From the NCBI RefSeq assembly GCF_902833645.1, contig NZ_CADFGE010000003.1:248001-312000 (forward strand): DNA of 64,000 bases, given 5' to 3'. The notes under the pieces were generated by a model. That model did not search any database, was not told where the DNA came from, and saw only the letters and a program-made list of their open reading frames with translations. Within the stretch, counting starts at the first letter, position 1, and the number at the start of each line of letters is the position of its first letter. Both the position numbers and the translations under genes were made by a program. Below are positions 8,393-16,776 of the stretch, in pieces. The stretch is from Paraburkholderia fungorum (GTDB lineage: Bacteria > Pseudomonadota > Gammaproteobacteria > Burkholderiales > Burkholderiaceae).

Positions 8393-9730
8393 ATGACCTC
8401 ATTCGACGAAACCGCAACCATGCGCAAGGTGTACGGGCGACTAATGCCCCTGCTCTTCGCGATGATGTTCTTCAATTATCTGGACCGGATCAACATCGGT
8501 TTCGCCGCGCTGGACATGAACAGGCAACTGGGTTTCAGTCCAGCCGTGTTCGGCTTCGCGGGCAGCATTTTCTTCTTCGGCTACATGCTGCTAGAGGTAC
8601 CGAGCAACCTGCTGCTGCATCGGGTCGGCGCGCGCCGCTGGATTGCGCGCATCCTGCTGACGTGGGGCGCGGTCGCGGCAGCCACCGCGTTCGTCTTCAA
8701 CGATTCGAGCTTCTATGTGCTGCGCTTTCTGCTGGGCGTGATGGAAGCAGGCTTTTTGCCGGGCGTGGCGGTCTATCTGACCAAATGGTTTCCGGAACGT
8801 TACCGTGCCCGCGCGGTGGGCGGCTACATCATCGCCGGTTCGTTTTCGGCGGTGCTGGGCGGTCCGCTCTCGACAACCTTGATGACTTACGCCAACGGCG
8901 TGTTCGGCTTGCAGGGATGGCAGTGGATGTTCATTCTCGAAGGCCTCCCGGCGATGGCGCTGGGTCTGCTGACGCTGCGCATCATGACCGAACGTCCGGC
9001 CGATGCCAACTGGCTCTCCGACGAAGAAAAACATTGGCTCGAAGCGACGCTCGCCGCCGAACGCGAGACGGTGGGCGGCAACACCCATTTTCCGCTGCTG
9101 CGCGTGGCGAGCGACATTCGCGTCTGGAGTCTCGCGTGTCTGTTCGGCTGCGCGCTGGTCGGCATCTATGGCCTGTTCCTCTGGCTGCCGCAGATCGTCA
9201 AGAGCCTCGGTCATCTGAGCAATATCGAAGTCGGTTTTCTGTCCGCCGCGCCGCCGCTGCTCGGCGTATTGGGCACCTTCCTGATCAGCCGCAGTTCCGA
9301 CCGCACCGGCGACCGCAAGAAGCATCTCGCCTTTGTGTACGGCATGAGCGCGCTGGCGATCGCCGGCAGCGCTTACGCGCCGAATCCCGTGATCGCGTAT
9401 GCCCTGCTGTGTCTGACCGGCCTGTTCATCTATGCGGGCAATCCGCTGTTCTGGAGTCTGGCGTCGTCGTTCAGAACCGGCGCCGCGGGCGCCGCGACGA
9501 TCGCGCTGATCAACACCATCGCGCAGTTCGGCGGCCTGGTCGGCCCCTGGAGCATAGGCCTGGTGCGCAATGCGACCGGCAACTTCAAGCTGGCCCTGCT
9601 GACCATCGCCGCGTTTCTGGTGGTGGCGACGATCATTGCACTCGTGATGCGCGTCGCGCCGGCCGAAGATGAAAGCACCTCGCTCGCGGCCGGCGATCCG
9701 GCGGCCGGCGACCCGGCGGCCCGCACCTGA
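8393..9730 (+). CDS. MFS permease, anion:cation symporter (ACS) family
   Basis: A 445-residue, 12-helix transporter. Signatures are NYLDRINIGFAAL in helix 1, GYMLLEVPSNLLLHRVGARRW at loop 2-3 and the helix-4 segment GVMEAGFLPGVAVYLTKWFP, all typical of the ACS group that carries phthalate, tartrate, glucarate or similar organic anions. GGAGA is placed well before the ATG. The next gene (ligJ) starts 40 bp downstream, so it probably imports the aromatic or dicarboxylic precursor processed by LigJ and LigK. The C-terminus has a short GDPAAGDPAA repeat. Confidence 0.88.
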   Translation: MTSFDETATMRKVYGRLMPLLFAMMFFNYLDRINIGFAALDMNRQLGFSPAVFGFAGSIFFFGYMLLEVPSNLLLHRVGARRWIARILLTWGAVAAATAFVFNDSSFYVLRFLLGVMEAGFLPGVAVYLTKWFPERYRARAVGGYIIAGSFSAVLGGPLSTTLMTYANGVFGLQGWQWMFILEGLPAMALGLLTLRIMTERPADANWLSDEEKHWLEATLAAERETVGGNTHFPLLRVASDIRVWSLACLFGCALVGIYGLFLWLPQIVKSLGHLSNIEVGFLSAAPPLLGVLGTFLISRSSDRTGDRKKHLAFVYGMSALAIAGSAYAPNPVIAYALLCLTGLFIYAGNPLFWSLASSFRTGAAGAATIALINTIAQFGGLVGPWSIGLVRNATGNFKLALLTIAAFLVVATIIALVMRVAPAEDESTSLAAGDPAAGDPAART

Positions 9731-9770
9731 TCCAAGCATTCACAAGCACACCCAACGGGTTTTCAATATC

Positions 9771-10811
9771 ATGATTATCGATTGCCACGGTCACTACACC
9801 ACCTCGCCGCCGCAGCACGAGGCCTGGCGCGCGCAGCAGATCGCCGCGCTGAAAGACGGCGCTTCACCGCCACCGCGCCCCACGATTACCGACGACGAAA
9901 TTCGCGAGAGCATCGAAACCGGCCAGATCCGCATCCAGCGCGAACGCGGCACCGACCTCACGATTTTTTCGCCGCGCGCCGCCGGCATGGGTCACCACCT
10001 CGCCACGGCCGAGGCCAACGCGGTCTGGTCGAGCGAATCCAACGACCTCATTCATCGCGTGGTGTCGCTGTTTCCGCGCAACTTCGTCGGTGTGTGCCAG
10101 TTGCCGCAGGCGCCAGGCGTGGCCCCAGCCAATTGCATCGCCGAATTGCGGCGTTGCGTGGAAGAGCTGGGCTTCGTCGGCTGCAATCTGAATCCGGACC
10201 CGTCCGGTGGACACTGGTCGGGACTGCCGCTCACGGACCGCTCCTGGTATCCGCTCTATGAAGCGATGGTGGACCTCGACGTGCCGGCGATGATTCACGT
10301 GTCCTCGTCGTGCAACCCGAATTTTCATGCGACGGGCGCGCATTACATCAATGGCGACACGTCCGCATTCATGCAGTTGCTGCAAGGCGATCTGTTCGCA
10401 GACTTCCCGAGTCTGCGCTTCATCATTCCGCACGGCGGCGGCGCGGTGCCTTATCACTGGGGGCGCTACCGCGGACTCGCGCAGGACATGAAGCGGCCGT
10501 TGCTCAGCGAGTACCTGATGAAGAACGTGTTCTTCGACACCTGCGTGTATCACCAGCCCGGTGCGGAACTGCTCGCCAGGGTGATTCCCGTCGAGAACAT
10601 TCTGTTCGCGTCGGAAACCATCGGCGCGGTTCAGGGTATCGATCCGGAAACCGGCCACTACTACGACGACACGCGGCGCTACATCGACGCAATCGAATGG
10701 CTCAGTGCCGCGGATCGTCAACGTATCTACGAAGACAACGCCCGCGCGGTGTACCCGCGGCTGTCGCGTCAACTCGAACAGCAATTCGCCACACAGGGGG
10801 CAACAGTATGA
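9771..10811 (+). CDS. ligJ: 4-oxalomesaconate hydratase, LigJ type
   Basis: Amidohydrolase-superfamily enzyme, 346 residues, matching the LigJ group that hydrates 4-oxalomesaconate to 4-carboxy-4-hydroxy-2-oxoadipate in the protocatechuate 4,5-cleavage and gallate routes. Visible are the N-terminal metal motif IIDCHGHYTT, the MIHVSSSCNP strand with a metal His, the RFIIPHGGGAVPYHWGR segment and the late ILFASETIG motif. The ATG at 9771 fits the family N-terminus. Its stop overlaps the next start (ATGA), so LigJ and LigK are translationally coupled. It is not the GalB-type (LmbE-like) hydratase. Confidence 0.85.
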   Translation: MIIDCHGHYTTSPPQHEAWRAQQIAALKDGASPPPRPTITDDEIRESIETGQIRIQRERGTDLTIFSPRAAGMGHHLATAEANAVWSSESNDLIHRVVSLFPRNFVGVCQLPQAPGVAPANCIAELRRCVEELGFVGCNLNPDPSGGHWSGLPLTDRSWYPLYEAMVDLDVPAMIHVSSSCNPNFHATGAHYINGDTSAFMQLLQGDLFADFPSLRFIIPHGGGAVPYHWGRYRGLAQDMKRPLLSEYLMKNVFFDTCVYHQPGAELLARVIPVENILFASETIGAVQGIDPETGHYYDDTRRYIDAIEWLSAADRQRIYEDNARAVYPRLSRQLEQQFATQGATV

Positions 10812-11488
10812 ATTCCGCAATCAATCCCATCGGTTGGCGCGAGTACGCATCCGCGCCCCAGGCCAATCCGGCCACGCTCGACGCGTTGCGTGAACTGGCG
10901 GTTTCGCTGCTCAGCGACAACATGGCGCGAGCGAGCGGCATGGTCGGCTTGCGGCCGTATCATCAGCCGAAGCCGATGGCGGGCACCGCGGTCACCGTTC
11001 ACACCCGCCCCGGCGACAACCTCGCGATCCACCGCGCGTTCGACTTTTGCCGGCCGGGCGACGTGCTGGTCATCGACGGCGCCGGCGAACTGACTCAAGC
11101 GCTAATGGGCGAGATCATGGCCAGCTTCGCGGAGAGCCTGGGCGTGCAGGGGCTCGTGATCGACGGGGCGATCCGCGACGTCGGCGCGCTGCGTCAGCGC
11201 GACTTCCCGGTGTACGCGCGTGGCGTGACGCATCGCGGACCGTACAAGAACGGACCGGGCGAAATCAACGTGCCGGTCACGGTCGGCGGAATGGTGGTTC
11301 ATCCGGGCGATCTCATCGTGGGCGATGAGGACGGTTTGCTCGCGATCTCGCCTGCGGACGTCGAAGCGGTGATCGAAGGCGCACGACGGCAGCATGCGAA
11401 AGAAACCGCGGCGTTGAAATCGATCGCGAATGGATCGTTCGACCGTTCGTGGGTCGTGCCGCAGCGCGACCGGATGATGAACAACTGA
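10808..11488 (+). CDS. ligK: 4-carboxy-4-hydroxy-2-oxoadipate aldolase / oxaloacetate decarboxylase (RraA fold)
   Basis: A 226-residue RraA-family protein. It keeps the aldolase signature DGAIRDVGALRQR, in which the adjacent Arg and Asp are the substrate- and metal-binding residues of characterised LigK/HMG aldolases. It would split 4-carboxy-4-hydroxy-2-oxoadipate to pyruvate and oxaloacetate, the step after LigJ. ATGA overlap with ligJ supports a common function. The ring-cleavage dioxygenase and the lactone hydrolase of this pathway are not in the window. Confidence 0.85.
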   Translation: MNSAINPIGWREYASAPQANPATLDALRELAVSLLSDNMARASGMVGLRPYHQPKPMAGTAVTVHTRPGDNLAIHRAFDFCRPGDVLVIDGAGELTQALMGEIMASFAESLGVQGLVIDGAIRDVGALRQRDFPVYARGVTHRGPYKNGPGEINVPVTVGGMVVHPGDLIVGDEDGLLAISPADVEAVIEGARRQHAKETAALKSIANGSFDRSWVVPQRDRMMNN

Positions 11489-11591
11489 CTTCACGCGCGG
11501 CGCGTGAGCGGGCATGATGCTGAGGATACGGTCGCATCCCACGCGCCGCGCGCCGTATCATCGGCTCAACCCTGCAGGAACTGTGTGCTCC

Positions 11592-11990
11592 ATGGCGGAA
11601 TATCTGAACGCTGCAACGCTCCTTGAACTCGCGCAACGTGCAGAACAGCGCGCCGCCGCGCCATGCTCGTGTACGAGGACACCGCTGGACGGCTGGCAAT
11701 CTCAGCCGCTGTCACTTGACGAAACGCAGTTCGAGGAAGTCGGCACGCTCGCGCCGCAAGACGATCCGGAACCCACGTTCGGCGAGTACCTGCCGGGCAA
11801 GACGAACTACTGGTCGGCCGACGCTCCCATCGCGCCGCGGCACTTCCCGTATAACCGCTGCGCTGTCTGGCAGTGCACGTTGTGCAGCCGGCTTTATCTG
11901 CGCTACACGGAAGGCGGCGGCTACTTCGTCGATCGCAGGATTCGCGCCGTACAGTCGGCGCTGATCGAAGACGTCGCGCTTCCTGATTAA
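11592..11990 (+). CDS. Conserved-looking protein with paired cysteines
   Basis: A 132-residue cytoplasmic protein without signal peptide or membrane helix. It carries CSC near residue 25 and WQCTLCSRLYLRY near residue 95; the four cysteines could bind one metal ion. The sequence is acidic in the middle (FEEVGTLAPQDDPEPTFGEY) and ends with a segment FVDRRIRAVQSALIE. ATG 11592 was chosen because the upstream extension is rich in rare-looking Arg/Pro codons. It stands alone between ligK and the AraC gene. Function unknown. Confidence 0.65.
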   Translation: MAEYLNAATLLELAQRAEQRAAAPCSCTRTPLDGWQSQPLSLDETQFEEVGTLAPQDDPEPTFGEYLPGKTNYWSADAPIAPRHFPYNRCAVWQCTLCSRLYLRYTEGGGYFVDRRIRAVQSALIEDVALPD

Positions 11991-12027
11991 AGCTTGCAGC
12001 ACCGAATGCCGGCAACTCGCACCTGAC

Positions 12028-12882
12028 CTAATGCCCAGGCTTTAGCGCAGCATACGTCCCCGGCGTGATCCCATAGGCCCGTTTGAAAAGCCGGTTGAGA
12101 TGGCTTTGATCGTAAAACCCCACAGCCGCCGCGGCCGTTGCCGCGTTCTCCCCCGCCGCAAGCATGCGTCTGGCGGCGAGCAGCCGCACCTGCGTTGCAT
12201 AGGCGTGCGGCGGCAGTCCAAACTCCTTGCAGAAGGCGCGCGTGAGGTAATAACGGCTTAGCCCCACCAGTTCAGCCAGTTCGTCGACCGGGATATCGCG
12301 CTCATAGTTGGCGGCGACGTATTCGCGCACTTGAGCCATCTTGCGGGCTTCGCGGCGACCCTCGCCGAGTTCGTGCCGCGATTGCCCATAGCGCCCGACC
12401 AGCATTCCCATCGCGGCCCACCAGTTCGCCTGCCGCTCCATCATCGGGACCGAACCGTGTTCGTCGAGACTGGCATGCGCCTTGGTCAGCAGACCGGCAA
12501 GATGCGCGTCCTGGTAGAGCCCTGGTGGAATCAGCAGCGGTGTGTCGTCACGCGAATCGGGCGAGAACACCGCGCCTAGTGCCCCCAGCCCTTCCATGTC
12601 GAGATAGATGGCGCGATAGTTCCATTCGCGGCCTTCCCACACCTCCCCGCTGTGATACTCGCCGGGGCCGAACACGAGCACGCTGCCGCGTCCCGCGACG
12701 TCGGTGCCGGTACGCGTATGACATTGCCCCGCGCCGCTTTGCGTCATGACGATCACGAGTTCGTCATGCAGATGCCGATCGAATTTGTGATCGCCGTAGC
12801 GCGCGATCGCGAGACAGGCGCCGTCCAGCGCGCCGTCCCGCCAGCACACTACCTCTGGTTCGCCTTTGTCCGATGTGTCCAT
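12028..12882 (-). CDS. AraC-family transcriptional regulator
   Basis: A 284-residue regulator with an N-terminal AraC-type cupin domain (DRHLHDELVIVMTQSGAG, then RGSVLVFGPGEYH) and a C-terminal double helix-turn-helix (VDELAELVGLSRYYLTRAFC, then AAAAVGFYDQSHLNRLFKRA), ending close to the usual PGTYAAL. The ATG at 12882 has GAGAG 6 bp upstream; a TTG at 12894 is possible. It lies 28 bp downstream of the alanyl-tRNA editing gene on the same strand, an arrangement suggesting a two-gene operon. Target genes are unknown. Confidence 0.88.
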   Translation of the reverse strand: MDTSDKGEPEVVCWRDGALDGACLAIARYGDHKFDRHLHDELVIVMTQSGAGQCHTRTGTDVAGRGSVLVFGPGEYHSGEVWEGREWNYRAIYLDMEGLGALGAVFSPDSRDDTPLLIPPGLYQDAHLAGLLTKAHASLDEHGSVPMMERQANWWAAMGMLVGRYGQSRHELGEGRREARKMAQVREYVAANYERDIPVDELAELVGLSRYYLTRAFCKEFGLPPHAYATQVRLLAARRMLAAGENAATAAAAVGFYDQSHLNRLFKRAYGITPGTYAALKPGH

Positions 12883-12910
12883 GGCCGCTCTCAACGCTCC
12901 GGAATGCCTG

Positions 12911-13624
12911 TTACACCAATTCTATTCTGACCCGGCGATTGCGACGCCCCTTGTTCTCGATCTTCACGATGCGGATCGGTCTCGATTGCGCCGTATTGGT
13001 CAGATGCGTGCCGCCGCAGGCCTGCCGGTCCAGGTCGCCGATCTCGACGATTCGCACGGTGCCGTCGGAGGTCGGCGGGGGCGCCACCGAGAGGCTGCGG
13101 ATCAGACCCTGCGTCGACTTCGCTTCCGCTGCGCTGACGTAATAGGTTCGCACATCCATGGCGCTGCGGATCACCTCGTTGACAGGTTCCTCCAGCAGGC
13201 GCAGCGCGTCGTTGTCCGCTTCGGGCAGATCGAAATCCATCCGGGCAGTGCCGTCGGCATTGATCTGCGCGCCGGTCACGAGCGCCCCGGCGAAGCGCTG
13301 ATAGACGAGAGCGTTAAGAATATGCGTGGCGGTATGAAGCTGGGCGACGGTGGCACGCCGGGCCGCGTCGACGGCCACGTGCACGGCGCCATTCAGTTCG
13401 AGCGGCTCGTCGAGCAGATGCCACAGCATGCCGCCTTCCGGCGCCACGCCGGTAATGTGCGCGACGCCTTGCGCGTGCGTCAGCACCGCCGCGTCCGACA
13501 CCTGGCCGCCGCCGCCCGGATGCAAGGCCGTGCGCCCCAGCACGACCGCGCCGGGGCGCGAGGCGATCACGCTCGTTTCGAATTCGAGCAGGTCCGGCTG
13601 CTCATGGCAAAGATAGTGCGCCAC
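12911..13624 (-). CDS. alaX: Alanyl-tRNA editing protein (AlaX type)
   Basis: A 237-residue free-standing homolog of the AlaRS editing domain, which hydrolyses Ser-tRNA(Ala) or Gly-tRNA(Ala) in trans. The zinc-binding motifs are both present: HTATH in the middle and CGGTH near the C-terminus. The N-terminal beta-barrel part contains the family motif ALHPGGGGQVSD, so this is a longer AlaX with the glycine-rich motif, as in AlaX-II/M. It precedes the AraC-type regulator. Confidence in the family is high; the preferred mischarged tRNA is inferred from the family. Confidence 0.9.
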   Translation of the reverse strand: MAHYLCHEQPDLLEFETSVIASRPGAVVLGRTALHPGGGGQVSDAAVLTHAQGVAHITGVAPEGGMLWHLLDEPLELNGAVHVAVDAARRATVAQLHTATHILNALVYQRFAGALVTGAQINADGTARMDFDLPEADNDALRLLEEPVNEVIRSAMDVRTYYVSAAEAKSTQGLIRSLSVAPPPTSDGTVRIVEIGDLDRQACGGTHLTNTAQSRPIRIVKIENKGRRNRRVRIELV

Positions 13625-13816
13625 CTTGAAGTCCCCGCAGGAAATGACTGATGACGCCCAGCATACTCAGTCTCATGGGACGCCGTCTTGGTCAAAAATG
13701 CCCTCGGCAGGTCGAATCATCGGAATAACCAGAATAATCGGGGCCGGACCGCGGCTGAGGAAGTCGCTCAAAGCCGATGAAGGACGGTCGTATTGTCGTG
13801 AAACAGCGCAAGCCGC

Positions 13817-14025
13817 TCACGCGGCGAATACGAGGCCGACGTCGGTATTGGTGAGATGCAGGTCATCGCGGATCAGGTCGGTATTGATGACATGCAGGTC
13901 ATCGCGGATCAGCCCAGCGGCCGCCGACAGGCTGACGCGGTCGGGATACGCGATGAACGACATCGCACACCTGATCGCGAGAATACTGTGGTTGCGAGAA
14001 TTGCCTGCGAACTCTCACACGTTGA
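13817..14025 (-). pseudogene. N-terminal remnant of an ACS-type MFS permease
   Basis: Read on the minus strand, the frame from about 14025 to a TGA at 13817-13819 gives HSILAIRCAMSFIAYPDRVS, LSAAAGLIRDDLH and NTDVGLVFAA. This matches the first helix and first loop of ACS-type permeases (pattern ..FI.Y.DRVNLS.AA..I..DL.LT.T..GLVFSA..). The frame stops right after that, and a 36-bp in-frame duplication repeats LIRDDLHVINTD. It is a broken gene end, not a working transporter. A 48-residue product starting at ATG 13963 could still be translated. Confidence 0.55.
13841..13912. repeat. 36-bp tandem duplication
   Basis: Unit 1 is 13841-13876 and unit 2 is 13877-13912, beginning GTCGGTATTG and ending ATCGCGGATCAG, with two mismatches. 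It lies inside the permease remnant and keeps frame (12 codons). Confidence 0.9.
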
Positions 14026-14167
14026 GAGACCAGGATTGATTCGCCCTGAAGATGCCGTCCAGAAAGAGACTCGCCGTTGATATAATTTTTCAGCGCGTAC
14101 GGCAACGGGCAAGCCCTGGCAAAACATTCATCTCGCCCGTCAACCGTCAATCTGACTGGAAGATTCG
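14026..14167 (+). promoter_or_regulatory. Leader of the chromate transporter genes with a consensus -10
   Basis: TATAAT at 14081-14086, followed by TTTT, is the only consensus -10 in this gap and points toward the chromate genes. The region 17 bp upstream (TCCAGA) is a poor -35, so an activator may be needed. Together with the remnant at 13817-14025 this accounts for most of the 543-bp gap 13625-14167; bases 13625-13816 show nothing. Confidence 0.4.
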
Positions 14168-14734
14168 ATGTCCCAACAAATTGCCAACACGAGTCGACCG
14201 CCTACCCTCACCGGGCTTTTCCTTATATTCAGCCGCATCGGGCTCACCAGTTTTGGTGGCGGGTTGAGCGGCTGGCTGCTGCGCGAATTCGTCCAGGATC
14301 GCGACTGGATCGGCGAAGAAGACTTTCTGAACGGCCTCGCCATCTCGCAGGCGCTGCCTGGCATCAACGTCAAGAATATGGCGATCTGGATCGGCCACCG
14401 TCTGCTCGGCTGGCGCGGCGCGTTGCTGGCCGTCACCGGCATCATCGTTCCGCCCGCCATTCTGATTATTGTTCTCGGCACGGTTTTCGAGCATCTGCTG
14501 CACTTCCCGCTCGCTCACATCCTGCTCGCCGGTGCGGCCGCGGCGGCCACCGGCCTGTCGTTGTCGATGGGCGTGACGACCGCGCTGCGAGTGCCACGCA
14601 AACTCCTCCCTCTGCTCTTTCTCGCGGGCACCTTCGTCGCGGTCGGCATATTGCGCCTGCCGCTGGTGTGGGTCGTGATAGGCGCGGGCGGTCTGAGCGT
14701 GCTGGTCGAATACATCAAACTACGCAAAGCATAG
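14168..14734 (+). CDS. Chromate transporter, N-terminal half (short-chain CHR)
   Basis: A 188-residue, about six-helix membrane protein of the CHR family. It contains the family motif SRIGLTSFGGGLSGWLL near the N-terminus and LAISQALPGINVKNMAIWIG, which corresponds to the usual PGP-containing helix but reads LPGIN. Short-chain CHR proteins work as pairs that together equal one full-length ChrA and export chromate with the proton motive force or exchange sulfate. The partner gene follows after 2 bp. Sulfate or another oxyanion remains possible as substrate. Confidence 0.82.
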   Translation: MSQQIANTSRPPTLTGLFLIFSRIGLTSFGGGLSGWLLREFVQDRDWIGEEDFLNGLAISQALPGINVKNMAIWIGHRLLGWRGALLAVTGIIVPPAILIIVLGTVFEHLLHFPLAHILLAGAAAAATGLSLSMGVTTALRVPRKLLPLLFLAGTFVAVGILRLPLVWVVIGAGGLSVLVEYIKLRKA

Positions 14735-14736
14735 CC

Positions 14737-15309
14737 ATGTCGAATCGCGCTCTTCTACAGCTTGCCGCTGTTTTTGCGCCCTTGTCGTTGGTAACGATAG
14801 GCGGCGGCCAGGCCATCATCGCCGATATTCAACGGCAGGTTGTCGACGTGCACGGATGGATGACACATGCGCAGTTCGGTGTCGACTTCGCGATTTCACG
14901 CATGGCGCCAGGCCCGGGCTCGCTGCTGGCCACGTTGATCGGCTGGCAGATCGCCGGGTTCTGGGGCGCCGTGGTGGCCACGCTGGCCTTGCTCGCGCCC
15001 ACCGGCTTCCTGATCTACGGGGTAACCCACGTCTGGGCACGCTATCAGGGCGCGGCCTGGCAACTGGCGCTCGAGCGTGGGTTGCGCCCCGTCGCCTCCG
15101 GCATGATTCTCGCCGCCGGATGGGTTCTGCTGAAGTCGCTGGACGGCGGCCTTCCGGCCAAAGCGATTGCGATTGCTTCAGTCGTAACGCTGCTCAGTAC
15201 CCGAATCAACCCGCTCGTTCTATTGCTTTGCGGGGCCTTGCTGCTGCTCGGCATGTCCGAACTCAGTGCGAGCCTGCCAGCCATGTTCCAGGTACATACG
15301 GCGGGCTAG
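14737..15309 (+). CDS. Chromate transporter, C-terminal half (short-chain CHR)
   Basis: A 190-residue partner of the preceding gene, also with about six hydrophobic helices. It starts LLQLAAVFAPLSLVTIGGG, and it keeps the canonical AISRMAPGPGSLL motif missing in the first half. ATG 14737 is 2 bp after the upstream stop, so translation is coupled. The two proteins probably insert with opposite orientation and form one heterodimeric transporter. Confidence 0.82.
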   Translation: MSNRALLQLAAVFAPLSLVTIGGGQAIIADIQRQVVDVHGWMTHAQFGVDFAISRMAPGPGSLLATLIGWQIAGFWGAVVATLALLAPTGFLIYGVTHVWARYQGAAWQLALERGLRPVASGMILAAGWVLLKSLDGGLPAKAIAIASVVTLLSTRINPLVLLLCGALLLLGMSELSASLPAMFQVHTAG

Positions 15310-15536
15310 GCGCGGTTTTACGTTTGGTCTCATGCGCTTCACCGGCTGCACGTGAGCAGCCGTGCTGTCCACCAGGCTCGCGAGCCGCGATCGGACCTCG
15401 CTGCATGCGACTAAGACCGCGATGTGTGTCAGGCGTTCATGGTTCGCTGAGTGACCGCGGTTTGTAGGAAACCAGGATGTCGATTGTCGAGGCGGCTAAT
15501 GACGACCCGATTTTCTCTACTTGCGCGAATCGGTAT

Positions 15537-16304
15537 CTAAAGAACGGCCAGCCAGCCCCCGTCGACGTAAATGATCTGCCCGTTCACATAGCTCGACGCC
15601 GCCGAAGCCAGATACACCGCCGTGCCGACGAGCTCTTCCGGTTTGCCCCAGCGTTGCGAAGGATTGCTGCTCTTGACCCATGCGTCGAAAGCGGCATTCT
15701 CGATCAGCGGCTTGTTCATGTCGGTCAGGATGTAGCCCGGCCCGATCGCGTTCGCCTGAATGTTCGAGCCCGCCCACTCGGCGCTCATCGCACGGGTCAG
15801 CATCTTGATGCCGCCCTTCGCCGCCGTATAGGCGCCGACCGTCGCGCGTCCGGCCTCGCTCGTGAGTGAGCCGATGTTGATGATCTTGCCGCCCGTGCCG
15901 CGCGCAATCATGCGGCGTGCGGCCTGTTTCGCGACGATGAACGCGCTTGTCAGATTGGTGTCGATCACGCGCTGCCAGTCGCTCAATGCCAGTTCGACGA
16001 GCGGCTTGCGAAACTGGATGCCGGCATTGTTGATCACGATATCAATCTGCACGCCGTCCTTATCCCACTGCGCGAATGCCTCGGCAACCGCCTGTTCGTC
16101 GGTCACGTCGAACGCCCGGCCTTGCGCGTTGAAACCCTTGTCGTTCAGACGGGTGGCCGCCTGCGCCACCGTATCGGCGCGCGTGCCATTCAGAATGACG
16201 TTCGCACCGGCCGCGGCCAGCCCCTCGGCGAGCGCGAAGCCGATGCCGCGCGCCGAGCCGGTAACGAGCGCCGTGCGGCCGCTCAGATCGAATAGCTGTG
16301 TCAT
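15537..16304 (-). CDS. SDR-family oxidoreductase, gluconate 5-dehydrogenase-like
   Basis: A 255-residue classical short-chain dehydrogenase. The nucleotide-binding motif is TGSARGIG, followed by NNAG; the catalytic Ser (NIGSLTSEAGR), Tyr and Lys (AYTAAKGG) are intact. The early LFDLSGRTALVTG and the NPSQRWGKPEELVG region resemble gluconate 5-dehydrogenase / sugar-acid dehydrogenases. A GntR fragment of the type that regulates galactonate-like genes lies immediately upstream, which supports a sugar-acid role. The neighbouring uptake and regulator genes are broken, so its present substrate is uncertain. Confidence 0.85.
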   Translation of the reverse strand: MTQLFDLSGRTALVTGSARGIGFALAEGLAAAGANVILNGTRADTVAQAATRLNDKGFNAQGRAFDVTDEQAVAEAFAQWDKDGVQIDIVINNAGIQFRKPLVELALSDWQRVIDTNLTSAFIVAKQAARRMIARGTGGKIINIGSLTSEAGRATVGAYTAAKGGIKMLTRAMSAEWAGSNIQANAIGPGYILTDMNKPLIENAAFDAWVKSSNPSQRWGKPEELVGTAVYLASAASSYVNGQIIYVDGGWLAVL

Positions 16305-16321
16305 GTGTGTCCTTGCGATGT

Positions 16322-16474
16322 TCAGAAACGAGGCGCGAGTGCGCCCCTCGCGGTTCCGTCAGCGGTCGCGCGTTTGGCGGCAAGCCTCGCGGCGTTCGGC
16401 TCGATGATCAGACGCAACTCCATCATATCGTCGATAAGACCAGGCTCGGCAGCGCCCGCCCGCGCGCGCCACGT
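16322..16474 (-). pseudogene. GntR/FadR-type regulator fragment (start of the FCD domain)
   Basis: The peptide TWRARAGAAEPGLIDDMMEL, RLIIEPNAARLAAKRATADG corresponds to the linker and first helices of the FCD effector domain of DgoR-like GntR regulators. No DNA-binding domain precedes it, and the frame ends after ALAPRF at 16322. Just upstream in the same frame is an unrelated hydrophobic piece (EGFRIARKNPVLWLAAIL), so the fragment was joined to foreign sequence by a deletion. It probably once regulated the adjacent sugar-acid SDR gene. Confidence 0.6.
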
Positions 16475-16641
16475 GAGAATCGCCGCAAGCCATAGCACCG
16501 GGTTCTTGCGAGCGATACGGAATCCCTCCGCAAGCCAGCCGGCCACACTCCGGACACTGACCACGCGGCTGTCTGGACAGGTCAGCCCGCACGCAGGTCG
16601 CGGGTATGCCGGGATTGCCGTACTGCCTGAATAGCGCATGT

Positions 16642-16776
16642 TCACGACCGCTTCCTTTTCACGAAAGTGCATCGAACGTGGTACCGAATGTAGTCGGCGA
16701 CGATTTCGTCGACCACCTGCTTCGGCAGACTCCGCAGTTCGTGGCGCAATTGCTGGATGAATGCGTCCTGCGTCAT
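16642..16776 (-). CDS. Very short HAAS (DUF1700)-like protein, probably truncated
   Basis: ATG at 16776 overlaps the stop of the PadR gene (ATGA) and gives a 44-residue product. MTQDAFIQQLRHELRSLP, then VVDEIVADY, is the start of a HAAS/DUF1700 domain, the signalling domain normally co-encoded with PadR regulators, usually followed by a membrane part. Here the frame ends after VKRKRS. It is either a minimal anti-regulator or, more likely, a truncated gene, since the PadR gene itself is broken. It is shorter than most gene-calling cut-offs. Confidence 0.55.
   Translation of the reverse strand: MTQDAFIQQLRHELRSLPKQVVDEIVADYIRYHVRCTFVKRKRS

Noticed and set aside
16359..16592. A minus-strand frame with CPECGR, looking like a zinc-finger protein
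   Set aside because: It lies in decayed sequence between a GntR fragment and a truncated HAAS frame; a single CxxC motif there is not evidence for a gene.
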